Below are positions 16,479 through 26,072 of a stretch of 51,897 bases of DNA, in pieces. The stretch is from Candidatus Goldiibacteriota bacterium (GTDB lineage Bacteria; Oederibacteriota; PGYV01). Position numbers and translations under genes: made by a program. Positions within the stretch are counted from its first letter, which is position 1; each line of letters opens with the position of its first letter. The stretch spans positions 1 to 51,897 of the forward strand of contig JAFGWA010000028.1 of assembly GCA_016937715.1 (NCBI GenBank). Direction: 5' to 3'. The notes beneath the pieces were generated by a model, which was not told where the DNA came from, ran no database searches, and saw only the letters and a program-made list of their open reading frames with translations.

Positions 16479-17780
16479 ATGAAAAAGCTAATTGGGTTTA
16501 TCACGGCAGCGCTTGGGTTGTTCAGCATTCCCGCGTTCGCGGAAGAAGCCGTGCCTGCCATAAGCGCCGGCGACACCGCATGGGTGCTTGTAAGCGCGGC
16601 GCTTGTAATGCTTATGACTCCGGCACTGGGGTTCTTTTACGGCGGAATGGTAAGAAAGAAAAATGTGTTAAGCGTTCTTATGAAGGCGTTTATAACGCTT
16701 GCGGTTATAAGCCTTCAGTGGGTAATAATCGGATACAGTTTAAGTTTCGGAGAAGGCGGTAAATTTATAGGCGGCTTCCAGCACTTTATGTTAAACGGTG
16801 TGGGGCAGGAAGGCAGCAATTACGCTTCCAACATTCCCGGCCTTGCGTTTATGATTTTCCAGGCAATGTTCGCCATAATCACTCCGGCTCTGATCTTTGG
16901 AGCTTTTGTTGAAAGGATAAAATTCTCTTCTTTCCTTTTATTTACGGTTCTGTGGTCCACGTTTATCTATGACCCTGTATGCCACTGGGTATGGGGAAAG
17001 GGCGGTTGGTTAGGTGCCATGGGCGCGCTTGATTTTGCGGGCGGCACGGTTGTTCACATAAACGCTGGTATCGCGGCATTGGTTACAGCTCTTGTAATAG
17101 GAAAAAGAAAAAATACCGGTACGCTTGGGCCTATACCGCACAACATGCCTTTTACGGTTCTTGGCGCGGGGCTTTTATGGTTCGGCTGGTTCGGGTTTAA
17201 CGCGGGTTCCGCTCTTGGCGCTAACGGCCTTGCGGCAAACGCTTTTGTGGTAACAAACACGGCTGCAGCAGCTGCGGCTTTAACATGGGCTGTAATTGAA
17301 TGGTTCTACAGCGGCAAACCGACTGTGCTTGGCACAGTATCGGGCGCTGTGGCGGGGCTTGTGGCAATAACACCTGCTTCGGGGTTTGTGGATGTGACCG
17401 GCGCGATTATTATAGGCGCGGCTGTGGCAGGAGTTTGTTTTGTGGCAGTCAGCATAGTAAAAGGAATATTCAAGTACGACGATTCGCTTGACGCTTTCGG
17501 AGTGCACGGTGTGGGCGGAATGGTGGGCGCGCTTTTAACAGGCGTGCTTGCAAATCCGGCTGTTAACGCGCTTGGCACAGGCACAATGTTCGGCAATCCA
17601 AAGCAGTTTATGATTCAGTTAATTTCGGTTGTAGCAACAATGGCTTACAGTTTTGTGGGAACGTTTGTAATCTTTAAGTTAATAGATTTAACCATGGGTG
17701 TAAGGATAAAAGAGAAAGACGAAAATATCGGGGTTGACCTGTCCGAGCACAATGAAAGGGCATACACACTGATTGAATAA
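16479..17780 (+). CDS. amtB: Ammonium transporter AmtB (copy 2)
   Basis: 433 residues, with signal peptide ending AFA/EE and the same membrane core as copy 1: DTAWVLVSAALVMLMTP, GGMVRKKNVLS, DPVCHWVWGKGGW, WFGWFGFNAGSALG, DAFGVHGVGG. AAGGAG lies before the ATG, 22 bp after omp1. Long identical blocks shared with copy 1 show a duplication; divergence is concentrated in the N-terminus and some loops. It forms an omp1-amtB2-glnK2 operon. Confidence 0.97.
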   Translation: MKKLIGFITAALGLFSIPAFAEEAVPAISAGDTAWVLVSAALVMLMTPALGFFYGGMVRKKNVLSVLMKAFITLAVISLQWVIIGYSLSFGEGGKFIGGFQHFMLNGVGQEGSNYASNIPGLAFMIFQAMFAIITPALIFGAFVERIKFSSFLLFTVLWSTFIYDPVCHWVWGKGGWLGAMGALDFAGGTVVHINAGIAALVTALVIGKRKNTGTLGPIPHNMPFTVLGAGLLWFGWFGFNAGSALGANGLAANAFVVTNTAAAAAALTWAVIEWFYSGKPTVLGTVSGAVAGLVAITPASGFVDVTGAIIIGAAVAGVCFVAVSIVKGIFKYDDSLDAFGVHGVGGMVGALLTGVLANPAVNALGTGTMFGNPKQFMIQLISVVATMAYSFVGTFVIFKLIDLTMGVRIKEKDENIGVDLSEHNERAYTLIE

Positions 17781-17795
17781 CAAAAGGAGGATGAT

Positions 17796-18137
17796 ATGAA
17801 ACTGATAATAGCGATAATTCAGCCGTACAGGCTGGAAGAAGTAAAACAGGCGCTTTACAAAAAAGACATAAATCTTATGACTGTAAGCGAAGTGCTTGGC
17901 CACGGCAGGCAGATGGGCGTAAACGAAGTTTACCGCGGAATAAGGGAAACCGGAAACCTTCTCCGCAAGCTGCGCCTGGAAATAGCAGTGAATGACAAAT
18001 TTGTAGAACCGGCTGTTGAAGCGATAGTAGCCGGCGCTAAGACAGGCGAGACCGGCGACGGGAAAATATTTATTCTTCCTCTGGAAGAGTGCGTAAGGAT
18101 AAGGACAGAAGAAAAAGGAACCAAAGCTATAGGATAA
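17796..18137 (+). CDS. glnK: PII signal protein GlnK (copy 2)
   Basis: 113 residues, almost identical to GlnK1: T-loop tyrosine in NEVYRG, TGETGDGKIF, VRIRTEEKG. The few differences are conservative (for example V/I, R/K). It lies 15 bp after amtB2, the same spacing as copy 1, which indicates that the amtB-glnK pair duplicated as a unit. The expected role is AmtB gating and nitrogen signalling. Confidence 0.97.
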   Translation: MKLIIAIIQPYRLEEVKQALYKKDINLMTVSEVLGHGRQMGVNEVYRGIRETGNLLRKLRLEIAVNDKFVEPAVEAIVAGAKTGETGDGKIFILPLEECVRIRTEEKGTKAIG

Positions 18138-18156
18138 TTATGTAGAAAAATTAAAA

Positions 18157-18204
18157 ACGGCAAGGGGAAACCCTTCTCCTAAAGTGACTACTGCCCTTTG
18201 CCGT
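18157..18204 (+). other. Conserved-loop hairpin behind glnK (copy 2)
   Basis: ACGGCAAGGGG (18157-18167) pairs with CCCTTTGCCGT (18194-18204), including one G-U pair. The loop is longer than in the other copies but retains CTTCTCCT and a related GACTACTGC stretch. It has the same position behind glnK as copy 1. Confidence 0.55.
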
Positions 18205-18213
18205 TAAATAAAA

Positions 18214-18245
18214 AAACCGCGGGTGTTAAAACCGCGGTTTTTTTA
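18214..18245 (+). terminator. Intrinsic terminator after omp1-amtB2-glnK2
   Basis: AAACCGCGG (18214-18222) and CCGCGGTTT (18232-18240) with a 9-nt loop and a following T run. Confidence 0.9.
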
Positions 18246-18584
18246 TTTTTATACATCAAAATTTTTTATAATAAAAACTCACGCGCAATTTACGGTGTGA
18301 TTAATATTGTCTGTGTGCCGCGCTATTCTTCCGGCCTTTGGTTCTTTTTCTGTGTGCTATACTTGCCGGCTGTCCGGTATTTTGTTTTTCTAATTTTTAC
18401 TTTTCGTGCTTACATTCCTGCAGAATTTCTGCGATTCCAAGCCGTTTCTTTATGTCATTCTTAAAATACCACATTAAAGTATTTTTTATTTCTCGTATTA
18501 CACAAATGTAGGATTGCGGATTAATTAAATTGTTTTTTTTGATATAAAAGCCAGCAAAATAGGGGTTTTTATATTTGTTGTATA
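18246..18584. other. nif upstream region
   Basis: No gene is supported. GGATTAATTAAAT at 18518-18530 contains one half (GATTA) of the dyad seen at other sigma-54 promoters and lies about 86 bp upstream of the predicted nifH start, but the second arm is missing. No TGT-N10-ACA site was identified by eye. Confidence 0.4.
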
Positions 18585-19471
<887 letters not shown>

Positions 19472-19494
19472 AAAAATCCTAAGGAGGTTTTACG

Positions 19495-19845
19495 ATGTTA
19501 AAAATTAAAGCGATAATAAGGCCGGAAAAAACCGATGCGGTGCTGGAAGCGCTTATGGAAGCGGGCTATCCGGCGGTAACAAAGTTAAATGTGGTGGGGC
19601 GCGGCAAGCAGCGCGGGATTAAGATTGGAGAAGTTACTTATGATGAAATACCAAAAGAAATGTTAATCATGGTAATGCCGGACAAGGACAAGGATTTCAT
19701 TCTTAAAATCATAATGGATACGGCAAGGACCGGCACAAAGGGTTCTTTTGGCGACGGCAAGATATTTGTTTCAAAAGTGGAGGAAGTCTACACCGTAAGC
19801 TCCGGCATAAAGGAAGCGGATGCCGAAACGGTAAAAGGAGCCTGA
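19495..19845 (+). CDS. nifI1: Nitrogenase PII-like regulator NifI1
   Basis: 116 residues of the PII family, with start MLKIKAIIRPEKTDAVLEAL, a short atypical T-loop (GKQRGIKIGEVTYDEIPKEM) lacking the usual YRG tyrosine motif, and the C-terminal GDGKIFVSKVEEV signature. In archaea and clostridia NifI1 and NifI2 bind NifDK and inhibit it after ammonium addition, relieved by 2-oxoglutarate. Position between nifH and nifD is diagnostic. A strong AAGGAGG precedes the ATG. Confidence 0.95.
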   Translation: MLKIKAIIRPEKTDAVLEALMEAGYPAVTKLNVVGRGKQRGIKIGEVTYDEIPKEMLIMVMPDKDKDFILKIIMDTARTGTKGSFGDGKIFVSKVEEVYTVSSGIKEADAETVKGA

Positions 19846-19847
19846 TT

Positions 19848-20228
19848 ATGAAAGAAGTTATGGCTATAGTCCGGATGAATATGATGAATAAGACCAAAAA
19901 AGCGCTTAGCGAAGCCGGTATAAGTTCTATGACTGCCAGGGATGTTCTGGGTCGTGGAAAAGGTATGGTGGATTTTAAAGCTTTAAGCGGTGCTGAAAAA
20001 GGTTATGAAGAGGCAATTTCTCAGCTTGGGCAAAGCCAGCGCCTGATACCAAAAAGGATGCTTATAACTGTTATTCCTAACAAACTTGTAAAGACAGCGG
20101 TAGAGACCATAATAACTGTAAATAAAACAGGCAAGTCCGGAGATGGAAAAATATTTGTGTCAGATGTTTTGAATGCTTACAGGGTAAGAACCGCGGAAGA
20201 CGGCGACGCGGTTTTGGACGAAATTTAG
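19848..20228 (+). CDS. nifI2: Nitrogenase PII-like regulator NifI2
   Basis: 126 residues, PII family with the extended T-loop typical of NifI2 (roughly 38-64, LGRGKGMVDFK to QSQRLIPKRM) and KSGDGKIFVSDVLNAYRVRT at the C-terminus. It starts two bases after the nifI1 stop, so translation is probably coupled and gives equal amounts for the NifI1-NifI2 complex that blocks NifH docking on NifDK. Confidence 0.95.
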   Translation: MKEVMAIVRMNMMNKTKKALSEAGISSMTARDVLGRGKGMVDFKALSGAEKGYEEAISQLGQSQRLIPKRMLITVIPNKLVKTAVETIITVNKTGKSGDGKIFVSDVLNAYRVRTAEDGDAVLDEI

Positions 20229-20267
20229 AAATGACGCCGGCGCCAAATGACAAAAAGGAGAATCATA

Positions 20268-21905
20268 ATGGAAAAGAAACCTGAGCTTAAACCTGAAGAA
20301 GCGGCTATGGAACTTGTGGCTTGTTTTCCCGCGAAAGTCGCCAGGAAGAGGTCAAAACAGATAGTCATAAATGAAGTCGGTCCGGAAGAACAGGTTCCGG
20401 AAGTTATGGCTAATGTAAGGACTATCCCCGGAATAATTACCATGAGGGGCTGTTCTTACGCCGGATGCAAAGGTGTTGTACTTGGGCCTACAAGGGATAT
20501 TCTGCAGATTACCCACGGCCCTATAGGCTGCGGATTCTACAGCTGGGCGACAAGAAGGAATCAGACCAGGCCGGCTACAGGGGAAGATACAAATTTTATG
20601 CCTTACGCGCTGTCTACGGATATGCAGGAAGAGCAGATAATATTCGGCGGCGAAAAGAAACTTAAAAAAGCCATAGAAGAAGCCATAGCGTTGTTTAATC
20701 CAAAGGCAATCGGTATATTTTCAACCTGTCCGGTTGGTTTAATCGGCGATGATGTCCATTCTGTAGCCAGGGAAATGGAAGCGAAATATCCCGGCATCAA
20801 TATATTTGGTTTTTCCTGTGAAGGGTATAAAGGTGTCAGCCAGTCGGCGGGGCATCATGTTGCCAATAATAAGGTTTTTACCGATGTGGTGGGTTTAATT
20901 GACGAACCCAAGGAAGGCAAATATAAGGTTAATTTACTTGGTGAATATAACATTGGCGGAGATGCTTTTGAAATAGAGAGGATATTTGAAAAGGCCGGCC
21001 TGACGCTGCACTCTTCTTTCAGCGGAAATTCCGTATATGAAGAGTTTGCCAGCGCGCACACCGCCGACCTTAATGTGGTTATGTGCCACAGGTCAATTAA
21101 TTATCTTGCCGAGATGATGGAAAAAAAGTACGGGATACCGTGGTTCAAGGTCAATTTTATAGGCGCTGAAGCTTCCGCGAAATCACTGCGTAAGATAGCG
21201 GAATACTACGGCGATAAGGAACTGATGGATAAAGTGGAAGAAGTTATCGCTGAAGAAATGAAAGAGGTTGCGCGGGTGCGTGATGATGTGGCGTCCAGAT
21301 GCGCGGGCAAGACTGCCATGATGTTTGTAGGCGGTTCGCGCGCCCACCATTATCAGGATATTTTTAAAGAAATTGGAATGAAGACAATAGCCGCGGGATA
21401 TGAGTTTGCCCACCGCGACGATTACGAGGGGCGCAAGGTTATTCCGTCAATTAAAGTGGATGCCGACAGCCGCAATATAGAGGAACTGAAAGTTACAGCG
21501 GATCCGGAAAAATACAGGGACAGGCTTACGGAAGCGGACAGAAAGCGCCTTGGAGATGAGTTTAAATTCAAGAATTATGAAGGCATGATGCCCGATATGG
21601 ATCCGAAGACGCTGGTTATAGACGACCTTAATCATCACGAAATGGAAGTGCTTATAGAAAAATTTCATCCGGATATATTCTGTGCCGGAGTTAAGGAAAA
21701 ATACGTGGTCCAGAAATATGGAATCCCCATGAAACAGCTTCACAGCTATGATTACGGCGGGCCTTATGCGGGATTTCAGGGCGCTATAAATTTTTACAGG
21801 GATATCGACAAAATGATAAATACAAAAGTCTGGTCCCTGGTAAAAGCGCCATGGGATGACAGTCCGGAATTAACCGCGACATACGCGTGCGACCAGGCAG
21901 TATAA
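20268..21905 (+). CDS. nifD: Nitrogenase MoFe protein alpha chain NifD
   Basis: 545 residues. The ATG at 20268 follows AAGGAG. P-cluster cysteines fall at C62 (GCSYAGCKG), C88 (HGPIGCG) and C154 (TCPVGLIGDD), the same numbers as in Azotobacter. FeMo-cofactor surroundings are intact: Q192 and H196 in GVSQSAGHHVANN, C273 in VMCHRSINY, H492 in QLHSYDYGGPY. H492 is about 50 residues further than in Azotobacter, indicating the insertion known from the Clostridium pasteurianum type. GFYSWATRR is also clostridial/methanogen-like. It should be an active Mo nitrogenase subunit. Confidence 0.97.
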   Translation: MEKKPELKPEEAAMELVACFPAKVARKRSKQIVINEVGPEEQVPEVMANVRTIPGIITMRGCSYAGCKGVVLGPTRDILQITHGPIGCGFYSWATRRNQTRPATGEDTNFMPYALSTDMQEEQIIFGGEKKLKKAIEEAIALFNPKAIGIFSTCPVGLIGDDVHSVAREMEAKYPGINIFGFSCEGYKGVSQSAGHHVANNKVFTDVVGLIDEPKEGKYKVNLLGEYNIGGDAFEIERIFEKAGLTLHSSFSGNSVYEEFASAHTADLNVVMCHRSINYLAEMMEKKYGIPWFKVNFIGAEASAKSLRKIAEYYGDKELMDKVEEVIAEEMKEVARVRDDVASRCAGKTAMMFVGGSRAHHYQDIFKEIGMKTIAAGYEFAHRDDYEGRKVIPSIKVDADSRNIEELKVTADPEKYRDRLTEADRKRLGDEFKFKNYEGMMPDMDPKTLVIDDLNHHEMEVLIEKFHPDIFCAGVKEKYVVQKYGIPMKQLHSYDYGGPYAGFQGAINFYRDIDKMINTKVWSLVKAPWDDSPELTATYACDQAV

Positions 21906-21930
21906 ATTAAATTCTACAGGAGGCTCTATC

Positions 21931-23298
21931 ATGTTACTTAGGCATACACCAAAAGAAATAAAGGAAAGGTCGGCTTTAACGGTAAATCCGGCAAAGACAT
22001 GCCAGCCTGTCGGCGCCATGTACGCCGCGCTGGGAGTACATAAATGCCTGCCGCACAGCCATGGTTCGCAGGGCTGCTGCGCGTATCACAGAAGCGCGCT
22101 TACCAGACACTATAAAGAACCTGTAATGGCAGGCACAAGTTCTTTTACTGAAGGGGCATCAGTTTTTGGAGGGCAGGCCAATCTGCTGGAGGCTATTAAC
22201 AATATTTTTACAATATATAATCCCGATGTAATAGCTGTTCACACAACCTGCCTGTCAGAGACTATCGGCGACGATCTGACGCAAATAACCAATAAAGCCA
22301 AGGAAGAAGGAAAGGTGCCTGACGGCAAATATGTGATAAAAGCAAATACGCCAAGTTATGTGGGGTCGCATGTCACGGGGTTTGCCAATATGGTGAAAGG
22401 GATTGTGGACGCTTTCCCGGTAAATACCGGACATAAAACAAACACAATAAATATAATTCCGGGGTATGTGGAGCCTTCGGATATGTCAGAAATTAAAAGG
22501 ATTGCTTCGGAAATGGGGATTAAAACAATCGTGTTTCCGGATACTTCAAACGTATTAAATGGGCCGCAGACCGGAAAATATGATATGTACCCGTCCGGCG
22601 GCACAAAGATACCAGACCTGATAAAAGCCGGGGATTCGAAAGCCACAATAGCTCTGGGCCCTATCGCGTCGGGTCCGGCCGCAAAAGCGCTTGATACAAA
22701 ATGCAAAGTCCCGTGTGAAATTTTAAAGCTTCCTATTGGAATAAAGGCCACGGACGAGTTTGTTGACAGGCTTAGAATCCTGGGCGGGGTAAGTGTTTCC
22801 GAAGAGATAAAGACAGAAAGAGGGCAGGCAGTGGATGTTATCACTGACATGCAGCAGTATTTTGCCGGGAAAAAAGCGGCGCTTATAGGCGACCCGGACC
22901 AGATGGTTTCTTTGGCAGGATTTCTGACTGATATCGGAATGAAGGTCAGACATGTGGTGACCGGCACATCGGGAAAAAAGTTTGAAAAAAGAATTAGAGA
23001 AGCAGCCGGGGAAGATGTAAACGTTAAAGAAGGCGGGGATTATTTTTACTTCCACCAGCTGATTAAAAATGAAAAAGTGGATTTGATTTTAGGAAATTCC
23101 TACTCTAAATATATCTCGCGCGATGAGGATATCCCGCTTATCAGATTTGGTTTTCCCATATATGACAGGGTGGGACACCAGTATAACCCATGCGTAGGCT
23201 ATCGCGGGGCGATGAGGCTTCTGGAAAATATCTTAAACGCGCTGCTTGACAGGCAGGACAGGGATGCGCTTGAAGAAAAGTTTGAACTGGTTATGTAA
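21931..23298 (+). CDS. nifK: Nitrogenase MoFe protein beta chain NifK
   Basis: 455 residues, the short form lacking the about 50-residue N-terminal extension of proteobacterial NifK, again as in clostridia. P-cluster ligands are C24 (KTCQPVGA), C49 (SQGCCAY) and C107 (TTCLSETIGDD), with the TPSYVGSHVTGF serine segment following. It pairs with NifD as an alpha2-beta2 tetramer. AGGAGG lies before the ATG, 25 bp after nifD. Confidence 0.97.
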   Translation: MLLRHTPKEIKERSALTVNPAKTCQPVGAMYAALGVHKCLPHSHGSQGCCAYHRSALTRHYKEPVMAGTSSFTEGASVFGGQANLLEAINNIFTIYNPDVIAVHTTCLSETIGDDLTQITNKAKEEGKVPDGKYVIKANTPSYVGSHVTGFANMVKGIVDAFPVNTGHKTNTINIIPGYVEPSDMSEIKRIASEMGIKTIVFPDTSNVLNGPQTGKYDMYPSGGTKIPDLIKAGDSKATIALGPIASGPAAKALDTKCKVPCEILKLPIGIKATDEFVDRLRILGGVSVSEEIKTERGQAVDVITDMQQYFAGKKAALIGDPDQMVSLAGFLTDIGMKVRHVVTGTSGKKFEKRIREAAGEDVNVKEGGDYFYFHQLIKNEKVDLILGNSYSKYISRDEDIPLIRFGFPIYDRVGHQYNPCVGYRGAMRLLENILNALLDRQDRDALEEKFELVM

Positions 23299-23332
23299 GG
23301 CGGTAAAATAATGTAACAATGGAGTTCACGCC

Positions 23333-24706
23333 GTGGAAAAACTTAAAATACTTGAAGGACGCAGAGGCCAGGTTTTTGAAAAGGGCAAAGATGCCTTTAA
23401 GTTAAATTGCGGTGTGAAGAGCACTTCCGGTGCGGTAAGCCAGCGCGCCTGTGTTTTTTGCGGTTCCAGGGTGGTGCTTTACCCTATAACGGACGCGCTT
23501 CATCTGGTCCACGGCCCAATAGGCTGCGCGGCCTATACCTGGGATATACGCGGATCTATGTCGTCCGGACCGGTGATTAACCGGCACAGTTTTTCCACGG
23601 ACTTAAGGGAAATAGACGTGATTTACGGCGGCGCGGAAAAACTTTATAAAGCGGCATCGCAGCTGATTGACAAACATAAACCGGAAGCGGCTTTTATATA
23701 CTCCACCTGTATCGTGGGGCTTATTGGAGATGATGTTGAAGCTGTCTGTAAAAAACTTTCTGAAGAAAAAAAGATACCGGTTATTAATGTTGATTCTGCC
23801 GGATTTAAAGGTACAAAGAAAGACGGTTATAAAGCCGCGTGTGAATCAATAGCAAAACTTGTGGGCACCGGTGATATATCAATGATTGCGCCTTACAGTA
23901 TAAATATTCTTGGGGAATTTAACCTTGCGGGAGAGGCGTGGATTATTAAGGATTATTATACCCGTATGGGTGTCAACGTGAATGCCGTAATTACCGGCGA
24001 CGGAAGGGTCGCGGACTTAAAACGGGCCCATGGCGCGGCTTTGAATGTTGTACAGTGCGCCGGCTCCATGACTTATCTTGCGGAAATAATGAAAAAAAAA
24101 TACAACATCCCTTTTATCAGGGTATCTTATTTTGGGCTTGATGACATGACCTCTGCTTTGTATGATGTCGCGGCTTTTTTTGAAAAAAACCCGGAAATAA
24201 ATGAGCGCGCCGGGATGGTTGTAAAAGATGAAATGGACGCCATTATGCCGGGGCTGCTAAGGTACAGAAAAGCGCTTAGCGGTAAAAAAGCGGCGCTATA
24301 TGTGGGAGGGGCGTTTAAGGCGTTCTCGCTTATAAAGGCCTTAAGGGTATTGGGCATGGATGTGGTGCTTGCCGGTTCCCAGACGGGAAATAAAGAAGAC
24401 TACGAGGACCTTAAAAAAATATGTGATGACGGCGCGATAATTATAGATGACGCGAACCCGCAGGAACTGTCACGGTATATAACGGAAAAAAAAGCGGATG
24501 TGCTTATAGGAGGCGTTAAAGAAAGGCCCATCGCCTATAAAATTGGAATAGGCTTCTGCGACCATAATCACGAAAGAAAAATTCCGCTTGCCGGATATGC
24601 GGGAATGCTGAATTTTGCCGGGGAAGTGTATTCGTCTGTTATGAGCCCGGTATGGAAACTGGTTCTAAGAAATGATACTTTCGGACAGAAAAGGAGCAGA
24701 CCATGA
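23333..24706 (+). CDS. nifE: FeMo-cofactor scaffold NifE
   Basis: 457 residues. It starts with GTG at 23333, supported by GGAG at 23321-23324. It is a NifD paralogue with ACVFCGSR, HLVHGPIGCAAYTWD, STCIVGLIGDD, VQCAGSMTYLAEIM and the NifE-typical C-terminal GFCDHNHER and GYAGMLNFAGEVY. It forms the NifEN scaffold on which NifB-cofactor is matured with Mo and homocitrate. The stop overlaps the nifN start by four bases (ATGA). Confidence 0.95.
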   Translation: MEKLKILEGRRGQVFEKGKDAFKLNCGVKSTSGAVSQRACVFCGSRVVLYPITDALHLVHGPIGCAAYTWDIRGSMSSGPVINRHSFSTDLREIDVIYGGAEKLYKAASQLIDKHKPEAAFIYSTCIVGLIGDDVEAVCKKLSEEKKIPVINVDSAGFKGTKKDGYKAACESIAKLVGTGDISMIAPYSINILGEFNLAGEAWIIKDYYTRMGVNVNAVITGDGRVADLKRAHGAALNVVQCAGSMTYLAEIMKKKYNIPFIRVSYFGLDDMTSALYDVAAFFEKNPEINERAGMVVKDEMDAIMPGLLRYRKALSGKKAALYVGGAFKAFSLIKALRVLGMDVVLAGSQTGNKEDYEDLKKICDDGAIIIDDANPQELSRYITEKKADVLIGGVKERPIAYKIGIGFCDHNHERKIPLAGYAGMLNFAGEVYSSVMSPVWKLVLRNDTFGQKRSRP

Positions 24707-26058
24707 AAACTAAAGAAGCGCCTGCAGCTGTTACAAATGCCTGCAAATTATGTTCCCCTCTTGGAGCGGTGCTGGCTTTTAAAGGGATAGAGGGTGCTGT
24801 ATGCATTCTGCACGGCTCGCAGGGCTGTGCCACTTACATAAGGCGGTACATGATAAGCCACTATAAGGAACCTCTTGATGTGGCATCGTCAAGTTTTTCT
24901 GAAGACACAGCCATTTTTGGCGGATCTTTTACTTTAATGCAGGGTCTGGATAATCTTATAAAACAATACAGGCCCGCGCTTATCGGCGTGGCCACTACCT
25001 GCCTTTCAGAGACCATAGGCGATGATGCGGGGCGCATATTGCATGACTATAAAAAAGAAAGGGCAGGGCAGGGCCTGCCTGTGCTGATAAAAGTTTCCAC
25101 TGCCGCTTATAAAGGTACGCATGCCGACGGGTTTGTATCGGCGGTCAGGGAAACGGTGGAAGCGCTTGCGAAAAAAGGGACAAAAAATGATTCCGTGAAT
25201 ATATTTCCGGGAATGCTCTCCCCGGAAGATCTGCGCAATATAAAAGAAACAGCTGAAGTTTTTGGCCTGCGGTATACCTTGTTTCCGGATTACTCTGAAA
25301 CTTTGGACGCCGGGCAGTGGGGCGGATACGAACTTCTTCCGCCGGGCGGTACGCCGCTTGAAGCGCTGACAGATACTGCAAATGCGGCTGTCACAATTGA
25401 ACTGGGTAATTCTGCCGGACAGGGTGAGACAGCGGGAAAATACCTGCAAAAAGAATTCGGGGTAAAAAGGGCGTCACTGCCCGTGCCTATCGGCGTAAAG
25501 GCCACAGATTTGTTTATGGAAGAGCTTGAAAAAGCCGCAGGCAAGCAGATCCCGGATAAATATCTGAAAGAACGCGGCAGGCTTATAGATTCATATGTGG
25601 ACGGCCATAAATATGTTTTTGGCGTAAAAGCTGCTGTTTTTGGCGAAGAAGACCTTGTGGTTTCCATGGCTGCTTTTCTTGATGAAATAGGAATGATACC
25701 TTCTGTATGCGCGTCAGGCGCGCCGGCGGGAAAACTTGAAAATCTTCTGCGTGAAGCCATTCCTGATTTTGATGCAAAGGAAATAACGGTGCTTGAAGAC
25801 GCGGATTTTGAATTGATAGAACAGGCTGTAAAAAAAATATCACCTAAAATTATGATAGGCAGCAGCAAAGGGTACAAAATTTCAAGAAAACTGAACATAC
25901 CGCTGGTCAGGTGCGGGTTTCCCGTGCATGACAGGGCGGGCGGAGCGCGTATCGCTCACGTGCTGTATAAAGGCAGCCAGCAGCTTTTTGACCGGATAGT
26001 AAATAAACTGCTTGAAGACGCGCAGGAGAATTCCGCGGCCGGCTTCAGCTATATGTAA
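24703..26058 (+). CDS. nifN: FeMo-cofactor scaffold NifN
   Basis: 451 residues, NifK paralogue and NifE partner: NACKLCSPLGAVLAF, LHGSQGCATYIRRY, ATTCLSETIGDD, VSTAAYKGTHADGF, VRCGFPVHDRAGG. The order K-E-N without gaps and the four-base overlap with nifE support a 1:1 complex. Separate from NifK by lack of the serine switch segment and by position. Confidence 0.93.
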   Translation: MKTKEAPAAVTNACKLCSPLGAVLAFKGIEGAVCILHGSQGCATYIRRYMISHYKEPLDVASSSFSEDTAIFGGSFTLMQGLDNLIKQYRPALIGVATTCLSETIGDDAGRILHDYKKERAGQGLPVLIKVSTAAYKGTHADGFVSAVRETVEALAKKGTKNDSVNIFPGMLSPEDLRNIKETAEVFGLRYTLFPDYSETLDAGQWGGYELLPPGGTPLEALTDTANAAVTIELGNSAGQGETAGKYLQKEFGVKRASLPVPIGVKATDLFMEELEKAAGKQIPDKYLKERGRLIDSYVDGHKYVFGVKAAVFGEEDLVVSMAAFLDEIGMIPSVCASGAPAGKLENLLREAIPDFDAKEITVLEDADFELIEQAVKKISPKIMIGSSKGYKISRKLNIPLVRCGFPVHDRAGGARIAHVLYKGSQQLFDRIVNKLLEDAQENSAAGFSYM

Positions 26059-26072
26059 AAAGGAGGCACGTT

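Noticed and set aside
18198-18464. 88-residue plus-strand ORF upstream of nifH
   Set aside because: It begins inside an intrinsic terminator, has no ribosome binding site and an improbable composition.
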